Assembly (NCBI GenBank): GCA_045604405.1 | Contig: JAZUNZ010000006.1 | Coordinates: 1 to 49,514, forward strand | Origin: UMGS1649 sp045604405 | GTDB lineage: Bacteria > Bacillota > Clostridia > TANB77 > CAG-465 | DNA: 49,514 nt | Direction: 5' to 3' | Shown: positions 40,863-48,177 of the stretch, piece by piece | How the letters are laid out: the number at the start of each line of letters is the position of its first letter | Numbering within the stretch: the stretch's first letter is position 1 | Position numbers and translations under genes: made by a program | Notes under the pieces: generated by a model | Seen by the model: the letters and a program-made list of their open reading frames with translations, nothing else | What the model was told of the DNA's origin: nothing | Database searches by the model: none

Positions 40863-41204
40863 ATGGATTGCCTATTTTGTAAAATAATTAGAGGAGAGAT
40901 TCCAAGCAAAAAAGTATATGAGAATGAATTCGTTTATGCATTTCATGATATAAATCCTGTAGCACCTGTGCATGTAATAGTAGTACCTAAATCGCATATT
41001 GAAAGTGCAAATGCTGTAGATAAAAACAACAGTGAAAGTATAAAACATATATTTGAAGCAATTCCTGAAATGGCAGATATTTTAGGCGTTAAAGATGATG
41101 GATATAGGGTTATAACAAACATAGGAGAAAATGGTGGTCAAACAATTAAACATTTGCATTTCCATATAATTGGAGGAAAAAAATTAGGAGAAAAGTTAGT
41201 ATAA
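40863..41204 (+). CDS. HIT-family nucleotide hydrolase/transferase
   Basis: This 113-residue protein has the HIT signature: the N-terminal CLFCKIIRGEIPSKKVYENE, the middle HVIVVPKSHI, and the catalytic triad HLHFHIIGG near the C-terminus. Relatives (HinT/PKCI) cleave purine nucleoside phosphoramidates and aminoacyl-adenylates. Its place directly after alaS (eight-base gap, AGGAGG) fits a role in removing aminoacyl-AMP by-products, but that is inference. Length is standard. Confidence 0.93.
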   Translation: MDCLFCKIIRGEIPSKKVYENEFVYAFHDINPVAPVHVIVVPKSHIESANAVDKNNSESIKHIFEAIPEMADILGVKDDGYRVITNIGENGGQTIKHLHFHIIGGKKLGEKLV

Positions 41205-41260
41205 TACGTAGTAATTTGTATTGAAATTTTAAGAAAAAAGTGCTAATATTATAAAAACAC

Positions 41261-41289
41261 TTGACAAAAGCTTAAAAATAATTTAAAAT
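41261..41289 (+). promoter_or_regulatory. Promoter of the tRNA-His/tRNA-Gln pair
   Basis: TTGACA (41261-41266), 17-base spacer, TAAAAT (41284-41289). Confidence 0.85.
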
Positions 41290-41300
41290 AAATTGTGTTC

Positions 41301-41378
41301 GGTGGATATAGCTCAGTTGGTTAGAGCGCCAGGTTGTGGCCCTGGAGGTCATGGGTTCGAATCCCATTATTCACCCCA
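41301..41378 (+). tRNA. tRNA-His (anticodon GTG)
   Basis: A 78-base cloverleaf including the extra 5' G (G-1) opposite C73 and an encoded CCA. The anticodon stem CCAGG/CCTGG holds loop TTGTGGC, giving anticodon GTG. The acceptor GGTGGAT pairs with ATTCACC with one G-T pair. Confidence 0.96.
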
Positions 41379-41392
41379 CAAGTAAAATATAT

Positions 41393-41467
41393 TGGGATGT
41401 AGCCAAGCGGTAAGGCACCACACTTTGACTGTGGCATTCGTTGGTTCGAATCCAGCCATCCCAGCCA
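41393..41467 (+). tRNA. tRNA-Gln (anticodon TTG)
   Basis: A 75-base cloverleaf with encoded CCA: acceptor TGGGATG/CATCCCA, anticodon stem CCACA/TGTGG with loop CTTTGAC, anticodon TTG. It is the probable substrate for the GatCAB amidotransferase in the window. Confidence 0.96.
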
Positions 41468-41472
41468 AATTT

Positions 41473-41495
41473 AACTCTAGATTATGTCTAGAGTT
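41473..41495 (+). terminator. Terminator of the tRNA-His/Gln transcript
   Basis: A 9-bp stem AACTCTAGA / TCTAGAGTT with a 5-base loop and TTTCTT. Confidence 0.9.
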
Positions 41496-41510
41496 TTCTT
41501 ATACAATAAA

Positions 41511-41537
41511 TCCCCAGAGGATATTTTTCTCTGAGGA
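41511..41537 (-). terminator. Terminator of the minus-strand O-acylation operon
   Basis: On the minus strand TCCTCAGAG pairs with CTCTGGGGA (one G-T pair) and is followed by TTTATTG. Confidence 0.75.
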
Positions 41538-41543
41538 CTTATA

Positions 41544-42635
41544 CTATTTTAATACGTTTTGATTTAGTATTAGTGTACTATACATAAACAAAACATCTTG
41601 GTTAGTAAACTCTATATATTGAGAAAGTAAATTGCTAGATATGTATCTTAAGTCTATAAGTGTTATACTACTATAGTTTTCTATTAAAAGTGGAGCTAAG
41701 CTACTAGAAAAGGAATCTCTAAATAGTAGTAATTCTTTATCTGTTTTTGCGTTGGGATTATCTATTCTAATTAAAGGAACAGCGCCGTAAAGATAAGTGT
41801 CATATCTATCTGCAGAAGTTTCATTTGTATATACAGGTCCGTATTTTTTTGTTTCGTAATTATATGTTGTTGCATTAATAATAGTGTCATTTGTTAATGT
41901 ATATAACGTATCTGGCTTAACATTTGTAGCTAGTTGGCCATAGTAAGTACCATAGAAATCGCCTAGATTATTAATGTTATATACTGCGTCTTTTGTAGAG
42001 TTCAATTTCATATTTTGTTCAAGTGTATTTATAACATTACTTAAACTTTCTTGTTTCCAGTGCAGGTCAGTTCTATAGTAATCTTTTAAACTCAAGTCAT
42101 TCCAAATGTCTATATACGTTAAATTGGATAGCTTACTATTTGCTGTATCTTTTATTTTATCATAATCTATTTTTAAATGGTCATCGTTTTCTAAGTAATA
42201 GTTTTTATCTGGAATAATAGCATAGTATATATTCATATTTTTATCCTTTAAATATTTGTTATATACATTTACTATTTTATCTAAAGATTTGTTTAGATTA
42301 ACTTCGCTTAGAGGATAGTCCATTTTGTAAATAGCGTTATCTTTTTCAAACAATTTATTATTATCTTTTTGGTTATATACATTAATATTAAATAAAGACT
42401 TAATAGTTCTAAATGTGTCTCTTAATGCAAATTGGTCTGTAGTATATTTTTCAAACTTATCCATTGCATCTCCACTTTTTATGGAGTCAAATGAGATTTT
42501 AGGGAATGTCTGAAGTGTTCTACGTTCAGATTCAGATACAGTTTTATCTTTGGCTACAAGGTTCATTATAAACACTGCAAATATTATTATAACAAAACCA
42601 ACTGTTATTATTATATTTTTAATTTTGTTTTCCAT
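41544..42635 (-). CDS. DHHW/AlgX-like extracellular acyltransferase partner
   Basis: This 363-residue protein has one N-terminal membrane anchor (about 8-28) and an outer domain related to DltD/AlgJ/AlgX (DHHW) proteins: ESERRTLQTFPKISFDSI in the N-terminal part, the motif TDLHWKQES (about residues 190-198), and a late LLLFRDSFSSSLAP, where the serine in a DSFS context is the probable catalytic residue. These proteins work with an MBOAT acyltransferase to place acyl (usually acetyl) groups on a surface polymer. The MBOAT gene lies directly upstream in the operon (11-base gap). The polymer is unknown. Confidence 0.88.
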   Translation of the reverse strand: MENKIKNIIITVGFVIIIFAVFIMNLVAKDKTVSESERRTLQTFPKISFDSIKSGDAMDKFEKYTTDQFALRDTFRTIKSLFNINVYNQKDNNKLFEKDNAIYKMDYPLSEVNLNKSLDKIVNVYNKYLKDKNMNIYYAIIPDKNYYLENDDHLKIDYDKIKDTANSKLSNLTYIDIWNDLSLKDYYRTDLHWKQESLSNVINTLEQNMKLNSTKDAVYNINNLGDFYGTYYGQLATNVKPDTLYTLTNDTIINATTYNYETKKYGPVYTNETSADRYDTYLYGAVPLIRIDNPNAKTDKELLLFRDSFSSSLAPLLIENYSSITLIDLRYISSNLLSQYIEFTNQDVLFMYSTLILNQNVLK

Positions 42636-42646
42636 AATGGCACCTC

Positions 42647-44032
42647 CTAAAATCTAAAGTACAAGAATGGATTAAATGTACTATCTATAATATAACTTGT
42701 TGAAAGTACAAGTATTAAAGCTAAAAAGATAGGTTCTAATACATTCGTAATTTTTGTGAACTTGTCTCTACTTACTATTGTCTTAGGCAACCTTGTTGCA
42801 CCAATTATTCCTATAACTAATACCACAAAGAAGCTTTTTAAGTAGTAGATGCTTTCTGGAGATACTAATGAAGCTGTATTTATTCCAACAAGGCCTCCTA
42901 AGTTTTTAAATATTTCAGTTGTAGTATTTCCACTAAATATTATAAAGCTTACCATTACAATAAATAGAACATATATTCTAGATATAAATTTTGGTAGTTT
43001 GTCTAACCATTTTTTTAGGAATATTTTTTCTATCATAAGAAGTATTCCAAAATATAATCCCCAGATTATAAAGTTCCATGCAGCTCCGTGCCAAAGACCA
43101 GTAAGTAGCCATACGACCATAATATTTCTAATCCATTTAATTTTGCTTACTCTGTTTCCGCCCATAGGGAAGTAGATATAATCTCTAAACCAAGTGCCTA
43201 AAGACATATGCCATCTTCTCCAAAATTCTGTAATACTTGTTGAAGTATATGGGTAATCGAAGTTTTCTAAGAAATCAAAACCAAACATTTTACCTAATCC
43301 AATTGCCATGTCTGAATATCCAGAGAAGTCAAAATAGATTTGTAACATATTAGATATTCCGTACATCCAATAAAATAGAGTAGAGTTATCTGTTGAGCCT
43401 AGGAAGTTGTTTGCAAGTTCACCTAAAATGTTTGCAATTAAAACTTTTTTACCAAGGCCTATTACAAATCTTCTAACACCAAGTGAGAATTTAGAAAAGC
43501 TATGTTCACGTTTTTCTAATTGATCCTCAATTGTTGTATACCTTACAATTGGTCCGGCTATAAGTTGAGGGAAAAGTGCGATGTATGTTGCCAGCTTAAG
43601 CAAACTTTTTTGAACCTTTGCATTTCCGCGATATACGTCAATTATATAGCTTATTAACTGGAAGGTATAAAAAGATATACCTATAGGCAAAGCAACGTAA
43701 ATAAAGTCTATTTTACCACCTATGAACAGGTTAATATTGTCCATTAGGAAGTTAAAATATTTAAAGTATACTAAAATTCCAACACCAACAACAATTGCAA
43801 GTGTTAAGAACGTTTTTTTATGATTTGGATACTTATCCATAAGTAGTCCAAATACGTATATAGTTATAATAGATAGTAACATTATTATTCCATATACTGG
43901 TTCGCCATAAAAATAGAAGAAAAGAGATGCTAAAAGTAGCACTAAATTCTTTGCTTTATGTGGTACTATATAATATATACCAAGTACTATTGGTAAAAAG
44001 TAAAATAAAAAAGCTATGCTTGAAAATACCAT
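42647..44032 (-). CDS. MBOAT-family membrane O-acyltransferase (AlgI/DltB-like)
   Basis: This 461-residue protein has about ten transmembrane helices and begins MVFSSIAFLFYFLPIVLGIY, the AlgI-type start. The catalytic histidine lies in LLTGLWHGAAWNF, preceded by SITEFWRRWHMSLGTWFRDY, both diagnostic. It transfers acyl groups from a cytoplasmic donor across the membrane for modification of an extracellular polysaccharide or teichoic acid. It is co-transcribed with the DHHW partner downstream and the DUF4358 gene upstream, but a hairpin at 44057-44079 separates it from the latter. Confidence 0.95.
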   Translation of the reverse strand: MVFSSIAFLFYFLPIVLGIYYIVPHKAKNLVLLLASLFFYFYGEPVYGIIMLLSIITIYVFGLLMDKYPNHKKTFLTLAIVVGVGILVYFKYFNFLMDNINLFIGGKIDFIYVALPIGISFYTFQLISYIIDVYRGNAKVQKSLLKLATYIALFPQLIAGPIVRYTTIEDQLEKREHSFSKFSLGVRRFVIGLGKKVLIANILGELANNFLGSTDNSTLFYWMYGISNMLQIYFDFSGYSDMAIGLGKMFGFDFLENFDYPYTSTSITEFWRRWHMSLGTWFRDYIYFPMGGNRVSKIKWIRNIMVVWLLTGLWHGAAWNFIIWGLYFGILLMIEKIFLKKWLDKLPKFISRIYVLFIVMVSFIIFSGNTTTEIFKNLGGLVGINTASLVSPESIYYLKSFFVVLVIGIIGATRLPKTIVSRDKFTKITNVLEPIFLALILVLSTSYIIDSTFNPFLYFRF

Positions 44033-44056
44033 AAAAAATCTCCTTATATAATAATA

Positions 44057-44079
44057 CCGCCGCGGTTAAACTAGCGGCG
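44057..44079 (-). terminator. Intercistronic hairpin between DUF4358 and MBOAT genes
   Basis: A GC-only stem CGCCGC / GCGGCG with a 10-base loop, followed on the minus strand by GTATTATTAT. It is probably a partial terminator that makes the first gene more abundant than the next two. Confidence 0.65.
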
Positions 44080-44089
44080 ATAATTTTAA

Positions 44090-44656
44090 TTAATACATAT
44101 CTGCTGGAAGTTCAGCTTCTTGTTCTGTTCTTTCAAATTCTTGCCCTACATATCCAGCTAATGTTTTGAAACTGTTATAAACAGATTTTGCAAGGTCTGC
44201 TCTAGTCATTACAAGGAAAACTACATTTCCGCTATTTGTTGCGTATAATTTTTCAGCAGTAACACAAATCCATTTTCTTGTGTTTATGTTAGTTTTCATA
44301 GTTTCTGCAATTTTACTTGCATTTGCTCCAGATTTAACTTTAGCAATTACTAATGAATACGCTTGAGAAGACATCATTGGTTCTGAAACTACAAGATATT
44401 CTAGTTCATCACCATTTTCTAACCCTGTCATATAGTTTACAGAATCTTTATCTGTAACATCTATTGGTTGAGTCATAACTCCTGGCATTTCATCTGTTAC
44501 ACCAGCGTAGATTGAATCTACAAGTGCGCTTAAATCTTCAGCAGAGTTTATAGCTGGAAGATTAGATTTAGCACCTCCGTTTAATACTAGAGCTACTATA
44601 GCAACTATTGCTATTACGGCAACAACTGCAATTATAACTATTGTTGATTTTTTCAT
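44090..44656 (-). CDS. DUF4358-type exported protein
   Basis: This 188-residue protein has an N-terminal signal-anchor (MKKSTIVIIAVVAVIAIVAI) followed by an outer domain with SAEDLSALVDSIYAG, EYLVVSEPMMSSQAYSLVIAKVKSG and the C-terminal FLVMTRADLAKSVYNSF. It resembles the DUF4358 proteins that accompany MBOAT/DHHW pairs in Clostridia. There is no lipobox. Its role in O-acylation is unknown. The ATG at 44656 is chosen because AAGGAGG lies six bases before it; an upstream frame start at 44686 has no ribosome site. Confidence 0.8.
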   Translation of the reverse strand: MKKSTIVIIAVVAVIAIVAIVALVLNGGAKSNLPAINSAEDLSALVDSIYAGVTDEMPGVMTQPIDVTDKDSVNYMTGLENGDELEYLVVSEPMMSSQAYSLVIAKVKSGANASKIAETMKTNINTRKWICVTAEKLYATNSGNVVFLVMTRADLAKSVYNSFKTLAGYVGQEFERTEQEAELPADMY

Positions 44657-44687
44657 AAATATCCTCCTTAAATCTTTGTTCATCACG

Positions 44688-44717
44688 ATTATACCATAAA
44701 AAAATATATATATGCAA
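44688..44717 (-). promoter_or_regulatory. Promoter of the O-acylation operon
   Basis: Minus strand: TTGCAT (44717-44712), 18-base spacer, TATAAT (44693-44688). Confidence 0.75.
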
Positions 44718-44737
44718 TAGCAAAGAGAAAATATAGG

Positions 44738-44766
44738 ATGACAAGGATGAGTATATATGATATAAT
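44738..44766 (+). promoter_or_regulatory. Promoter of the short pyrophosphatase-like gene
   Basis: ATGACA (44738-44743), 17-base spacer, TATAAT (44761-44766) with TGA before it (extended -10). Confidence 0.75.
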
Positions 44767-44795
44767 GTAAACTACAAAACTAAAGGAGGTATTTT

Positions 44796-45131
44796 ATGAA
44801 TAATTTAGAATACTTAGGAACAATGCTTAACGTTGTAATGGACAGAAAAATGGGTAGTGCTCATCCAAAACATGGATTTATATATCCTGTAAATTATGGA
44901 TATATACCTAATACCGTAAGTGGAGATGGTGAAGAACTAGACGCTTATGTATTGGGAGTATTTGAGCCTGTGGAAAGCTTTACAGGAAAGTGTATAGCGA
45001 TAATACACAGGACTAATGACAATGATGATAAACTGGTTGTAGTACCTGAAGGTAAAGAATATTCAAACGATGCAATAGAAGCTTTAGTAGAGTTTCAGGA
45101 AAGGTTTTTTGAACATGAAATTTTAAGATAA
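44796..45131 (+). CDS. Short family I pyrophosphatase-like protein
   Basis: This 111-residue protein is a shortened form of the family I pyrophosphatase fold. It keeps the core strands HGFIYPVNYGYIP and the metal-binding loop as SGDGEELDAYVLG, followed by CIAIIHRTNDNDDKLVVVP, but is about 60 residues shorter than the standard enzyme. The DxxxxD-type acidic residues are partly conserved (GDGEELDAY), so pyrophosphate hydrolysis is possible; another phosphohydrolase substrate is equally possible. AAAGGAGG precedes the ATG. The GNAT gene follows after 23 bases. Confidence 0.82.
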   Translation: MNNLEYLGTMLNVVMDRKMGSAHPKHGFIYPVNYGYIPNTVSGDGEELDAYVLGVFEPVESFTGKCIAIIHRTNDNDDKLVVVPEGKEYSNDAIEALVEFQERFFEHEILR

Positions 45132-45154
45132 ATAACAATTTAAGGAGAGTTTTT

Positions 45155-45649
45155 ATGGAAGTGAAGCTTAAAAAAGCTCAAGAACAAGATAGAAGCTTGT
45201 TGTGGAACATGTTGCAGTTTACGCTATATGATAGCAGCTTCTTTATGGATAATGAAATAAATAAAGAGGGAGTGTTTGAGTATAAGTGGTTTAATAACTA
45301 TTTTACAGATGAAGATAGAGCAGCATACATCATACAAGATGAGTGTGAAAATGTTCTAGGTATGGCAATGGTAAACGCTTATCTAAAACTACAGCATAGT
45401 TGCAAGGCACAATGTGTATCAGAGTTCCTTATATTGCCAAAATACAGAAGACATCATATAGGTAAGAGGGTAGCACACATGCTTTTTGATATGTATGATG
45501 GTGAGTGGGAAGTACAACCTATGGATAATAATAAAGGGGCATATACATTCTGGGAAAAAGTCATAGCAGAGTATTCTAACAACAAATATACAAAGAATGA
45601 ACTTGAAGGCCAAGAAGATGTTTTTGTATTTGCTTCAAAGAAAGTTTAA
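45155..45649 (+). CDS. GNAT-family N-acetyltransferase
   Basis: This 164-residue protein has the GNAT fold: a start MEVKLKKAQEQDRSLLWNML, beta strand 4 with CVSEFLILPKYRRHHIG (the R/Q-x-x-G-x-G/A acetyl-CoA loop, here RRHHIGKRVA), and the C-terminal NNKGAYTFWEKVI. The acceptor is not predictable. It shares a transcript with the short pyrophosphatase-like gene and ends at a bidirectional terminator. Confidence 0.9.
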   Translation: MEVKLKKAQEQDRSLLWNMLQFTLYDSSFFMDNEINKEGVFEYKWFNNYFTDEDRAAYIIQDECENVLGMAMVNAYLKLQHSCKAQCVSEFLILPKYRRHHIGKRVAHMLFDMYDGEWEVQPMDNNKGAYTFWEKVIAEYSNNKYTKNELEGQEDVFVFASKKV

Positions 45650-45656
45650 GTAAGAT

Positions 45657-45694
45657 AAAATAGGCTAATAGCATATTTGCTATTAGTCTATTTT
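45657..45694. terminator. Bidirectional terminator between GNAT and RluA-type genes
   Basis: A long stem AAAATAGGCTAATAGCA / TGCTATTAGTCTATTTT (one G-T pair) with a 4-base loop. It overlaps the last bases of the minus-strand gene. Confidence 0.9.
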
Positions 45695-46584
45695 ATTGTT
45701 TGTCCATTATTTATTAATTTTGCCATATCTTCTGGTGGAAGACAGATAATCTCGATAGTTTGTTTAGTTATAGGATGCATAAACTTTACTTTATATGCAT
45801 GTAAAGCTTGTCTGTTAATTAGAGTAGAAGCATTACCATATAACGTATCACCAAGTATTGGATGACCTATGTGTTTTGTGTGTACTCGTATTTGATGTGT
45901 TCTTCCTGTTTTTAAAGTACATTTAACTAGAGAATGGTTAGAGTAGGTTTCCACTAAATCTATTATAGTTTCGGCATAATCTCCGTTATCATTTACGCAT
46001 CTTTCTATAATGCTTGCATCTTTACGAGCAATAGGGGCTATAACTGTTTGGGATGGGCTGGTTACAACACCATCAACTATAGCTAGATACTCTTTTTCAA
46101 ATTTGTTTGTTTTCATTTGCCTTATTAAACACTCTTGGATATATTCGTTTTTTGCAAATAATACAATTCCAGAAGTATCTTTATCTAACCTGTTAATTGG
46201 TCTAATTTTTCTTTTTAGTCCTATAGAGTCAAAATAGTATTTAACACCGTTAGATAGACTATCTTCGAAGTGGTTTAAAGAGGGGTGGACTGGAGTATTA
46301 GGTCGTTTATTTACAACAAGTAATCCTTCGTCCTCATATAAAATATCTAAAGGCATTTTGGTTGGCACAATATTTTCGCACTGTTCTTCAAAAGAAATAT
46401 CTGCACAAACAATATCATTTGGATTAAGGGGTTCATTTACACCAGCGGGTTTTCCATTACAATATATTTGATCCGATCTTTTAAGCTTTAGTATTAGTCT
46501 ATCTGACATATTGAACTGGGATTTTAGCACTTGTTTAATATTTGTGTATTTTGTTGATTCATTTACTAAATATTCTAATTTCAT
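45688..46584 (-). CDS. RluA-family pseudouridine synthase (second of two)
   Basis: This 298-residue enzyme has the motif INRLDKDTSG with catalytic D134, an S4-like N-terminal part (residues 1-70) and GRTHQIRVHTKHIGHPILGD. It is only distantly similar to the one at 17165-18088, so each probably modifies different uridines. The ATG at 46584 has no ribosome site, and the -10 TATACT ends nine bases upstream, so the mRNA has almost no leader (0-4 bases). Confidence 0.93.
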   Translation of the reverse strand: MKLEYLVNESTKYTNIKQVLKSQFNMSDRLILKLKRSDQIYCNGKPAGVNEPLNPNDIVCADISFEEQCENIVPTKMPLDILYEDEGLLVVNKRPNTPVHPSLNHFEDSLSNGVKYYFDSIGLKRKIRPINRLDKDTSGIVLFAKNEYIQECLIRQMKTNKFEKEYLAIVDGVVTSPSQTVIAPIARKDASIIERCVNDNGDYAETIIDLVETYSNHSLVKCTLKTGRTHQIRVHTKHIGHPILGDTLYGNASTLINRQALHAYKVKFMHPITKQTIEIICLPPEDMAKLINNGQTIK

Positions 46585-46593
46585 AATATTATA

Positions 46594-46622
46594 AGTATAC
46601 AGGCGGAAAACTAATAAGTCAA
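46594..46622 (-). promoter_or_regulatory. Promoter of the second RluA-type gene
   Basis: Minus strand: TTGACT (46622-46617), 17-base spacer, TATACT (46599-46594). The 257-base gap 46585-46841 otherwise holds only an AACCAT/ATGGTT hairpin with a T run (46747-46772). Confidence 0.8.
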
Positions 46623-46841
46623 ATGAATTATTAAAATTAAGAAAATATAAAATTTGAAGTATTTCAATTCGTCCATTCGCGGGATACTACCGAAGAAATT
46701 ATAATAAAGAATGTCTAAGAATCTTTCTTTATGAATGGCAAAATTTAACCATTGCAAAATTATGGTTGTTTTTGCTTTGTCATAGAAGGGAGGTTCTTTT
46801 TATATATATAACCAAATATAAAAGTAAAGGAGAGAATAAAA

Positions 46842-47144
46842 ATGCAAGAAAGTGAATTAAAATATTATGAAAGAGTAGGAAATTGGGATTTTAGCAGGAT
46901 AAAGTATGAAACGGTAAAATTGACAGATTGGGACTTTTATGAAAAAATAAAGAATAACACAAATAATCAGTCTTTATGCTTAGATTTAGGAACAGGCGGA
47001 GGAGAGAAAGTTCTAAAATACTATCCTGAAGTTGGAATGGTTATTGCTTCAGGTTTTTAAGAAGCAATGGTTAAAACCGCAAAAGAAAATGCTAAGGAAT
47101 ATCCACAAAAAAGAGTATTATATGGAATAATAGCGAAGAGGTAG
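46842..47144 (+). pseudogene. Decayed class I SAM-dependent methyltransferase
   Basis: The first 72 residues (MQESELKYYERVGNWDFSRI, then LTDWDFYEKI and the SAM-binding motif CLDLGTGGGEKVL) end at a TAA at 47058-47060. In the same frame the homology continues for 27 codons (EAMVKTAKENAKEYPQKRV, YGIIAKR) to a TAG at 47142-47144. Relatives are about 250 residues; here the strand/helix after motif I is joined directly to what looks like the normal C-terminal end (RVLYGIIA), so most of the protein has been deleted as well as a nonsense change. A good ribosome site (AAAGGAG) remains. It is non-functional as a methyltransferase. Confidence 0.8.
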
Positions 47145-47337
47145 AAAAGGACTACATTAAATGTCACGAGTGACAATTACCGTATTAGCTGAAGTGGTAA
47201 AATGAAAGTAGAGTCAAAAATCTACTCTCATTCTTGTATGTGTTAACACTAAAAAATATAAATATGACATATAAAGACAAAATTCGACAAGAAATGAAAG
47301 TATAATAAATGTGTGTATAAACACAGGGGGGAATGTA

Positions 47338-47970
47338 ATGAAAAATAAAATAGGAGGAATATTAACAATATTATTATTTAGTACAAGTGCAGTTTTTGCA
47401 CATCCGGGAAGAACAGATTCTAATGGATGTCATACTTGCAGAACGAATTGCGAAAAGTATGGATTAGCTTATGGCGAGTATCATTGCCATGACGGACGTT
47501 CGGGCAATACATCGTCTTCATCTGTTAATACAATTACAGTTAAAAAGAGCTCAGATACATCATTAAAGAGCTTAAAAATAGAGAATAAAACAATAGATAT
47601 AGATGAAAAATTAGAATACACAACAAAAGAAGAGAATGTAACGATAGTTGCAACAGCTACAGACAAAAATGCTGAGTTGGATTATGATAGAGAGGTAAAA
47701 CTTAATCTTGGAAAAAATGAAATAGAGATTAAAGTTACAGCAGAGGATAGTACAACTAAAACTTATACGGTTACAGTTATACGTGAAGAGAAACAGGGTG
47801 TTTTGGCAACAAGTGAAAATATTGAAGAAATTAAAGAGATGGAGGTGACAGATGAAAAAGAAGATGATAATATTACATTTGGAGATCTCGTAGTTACAAG
47901 TGGAGTTTGCGGTTTGGGATATTTAGGATATAAAAAGTATAAAAATAATAAAGAAAGTAAAAACAAATAA
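47338..47970 (+). CDS. Exported YHYH-domain protein with a cadherin-like domain and C-terminal anchor
   Basis: This 210-residue protein has a signal peptide (about 1-21, ending SAVFA before HPGRTD), a YHYH-type domain (GRTDSNGCHTCRTNC then GLAYGEYHCHDG, rich in Cys and His and probably metal-binding), a Ser/Thr linker, and a cadherin-like beta-sandwich (about 80-150, LKSLKIENKTIDID then NEIEIKVTAEDSTTKTYTVT). It ends with a short hydrophobic segment (GVCGLGYLGYKKYK) before a basic tail. It should sit on the outer face of the membrane. The ATG at 47338 is chosen for AGGGGGG before it. The function is unknown. Confidence 0.85.
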   Translation: MKNKIGGILTILLFSTSAVFAHPGRTDSNGCHTCRTNCEKYGLAYGEYHCHDGRSGNTSSSSVNTITVKKSSDTSLKSLKIENKTIDIDEKLEYTTKEENVTIVATATDKNAELDYDREVKLNLGKNEIEIKVTAEDSTTKTYTVTVIREEKQGVLATSENIEEIKEMEVTDEKEDDNITFGDLVVTSGVCGLGYLGYKKYKNNKESKNK

Positions 47971-47984
47971 AAATAAGAATTAAG

Positions 47985-48029
47985 AAATAGTGTTAAAAAG
48001 TATAGATAATAGTCACTTTTTAACACTAT
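47985..48029 (+). terminator. Terminator after the YHYH-domain gene
   Basis: A 16-bp perfect stem AATAGTGTTAAAAAGT / ACTTTTTAACACTATT with a 13-base loop. Confidence 0.9.
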
Positions 48030-48177
48030 TGTTTTACTAAAATATTTAAATGGCAGAAAGATAATGTATAAAACTAGAAGGAATTTAATTTAATCGTGTA
48101 GACAAAATATGACAATATTTGGTAGAATATTTACGAAAGATTCAAAAGATAAAATGTATATTATAAACGGAGGAAAA

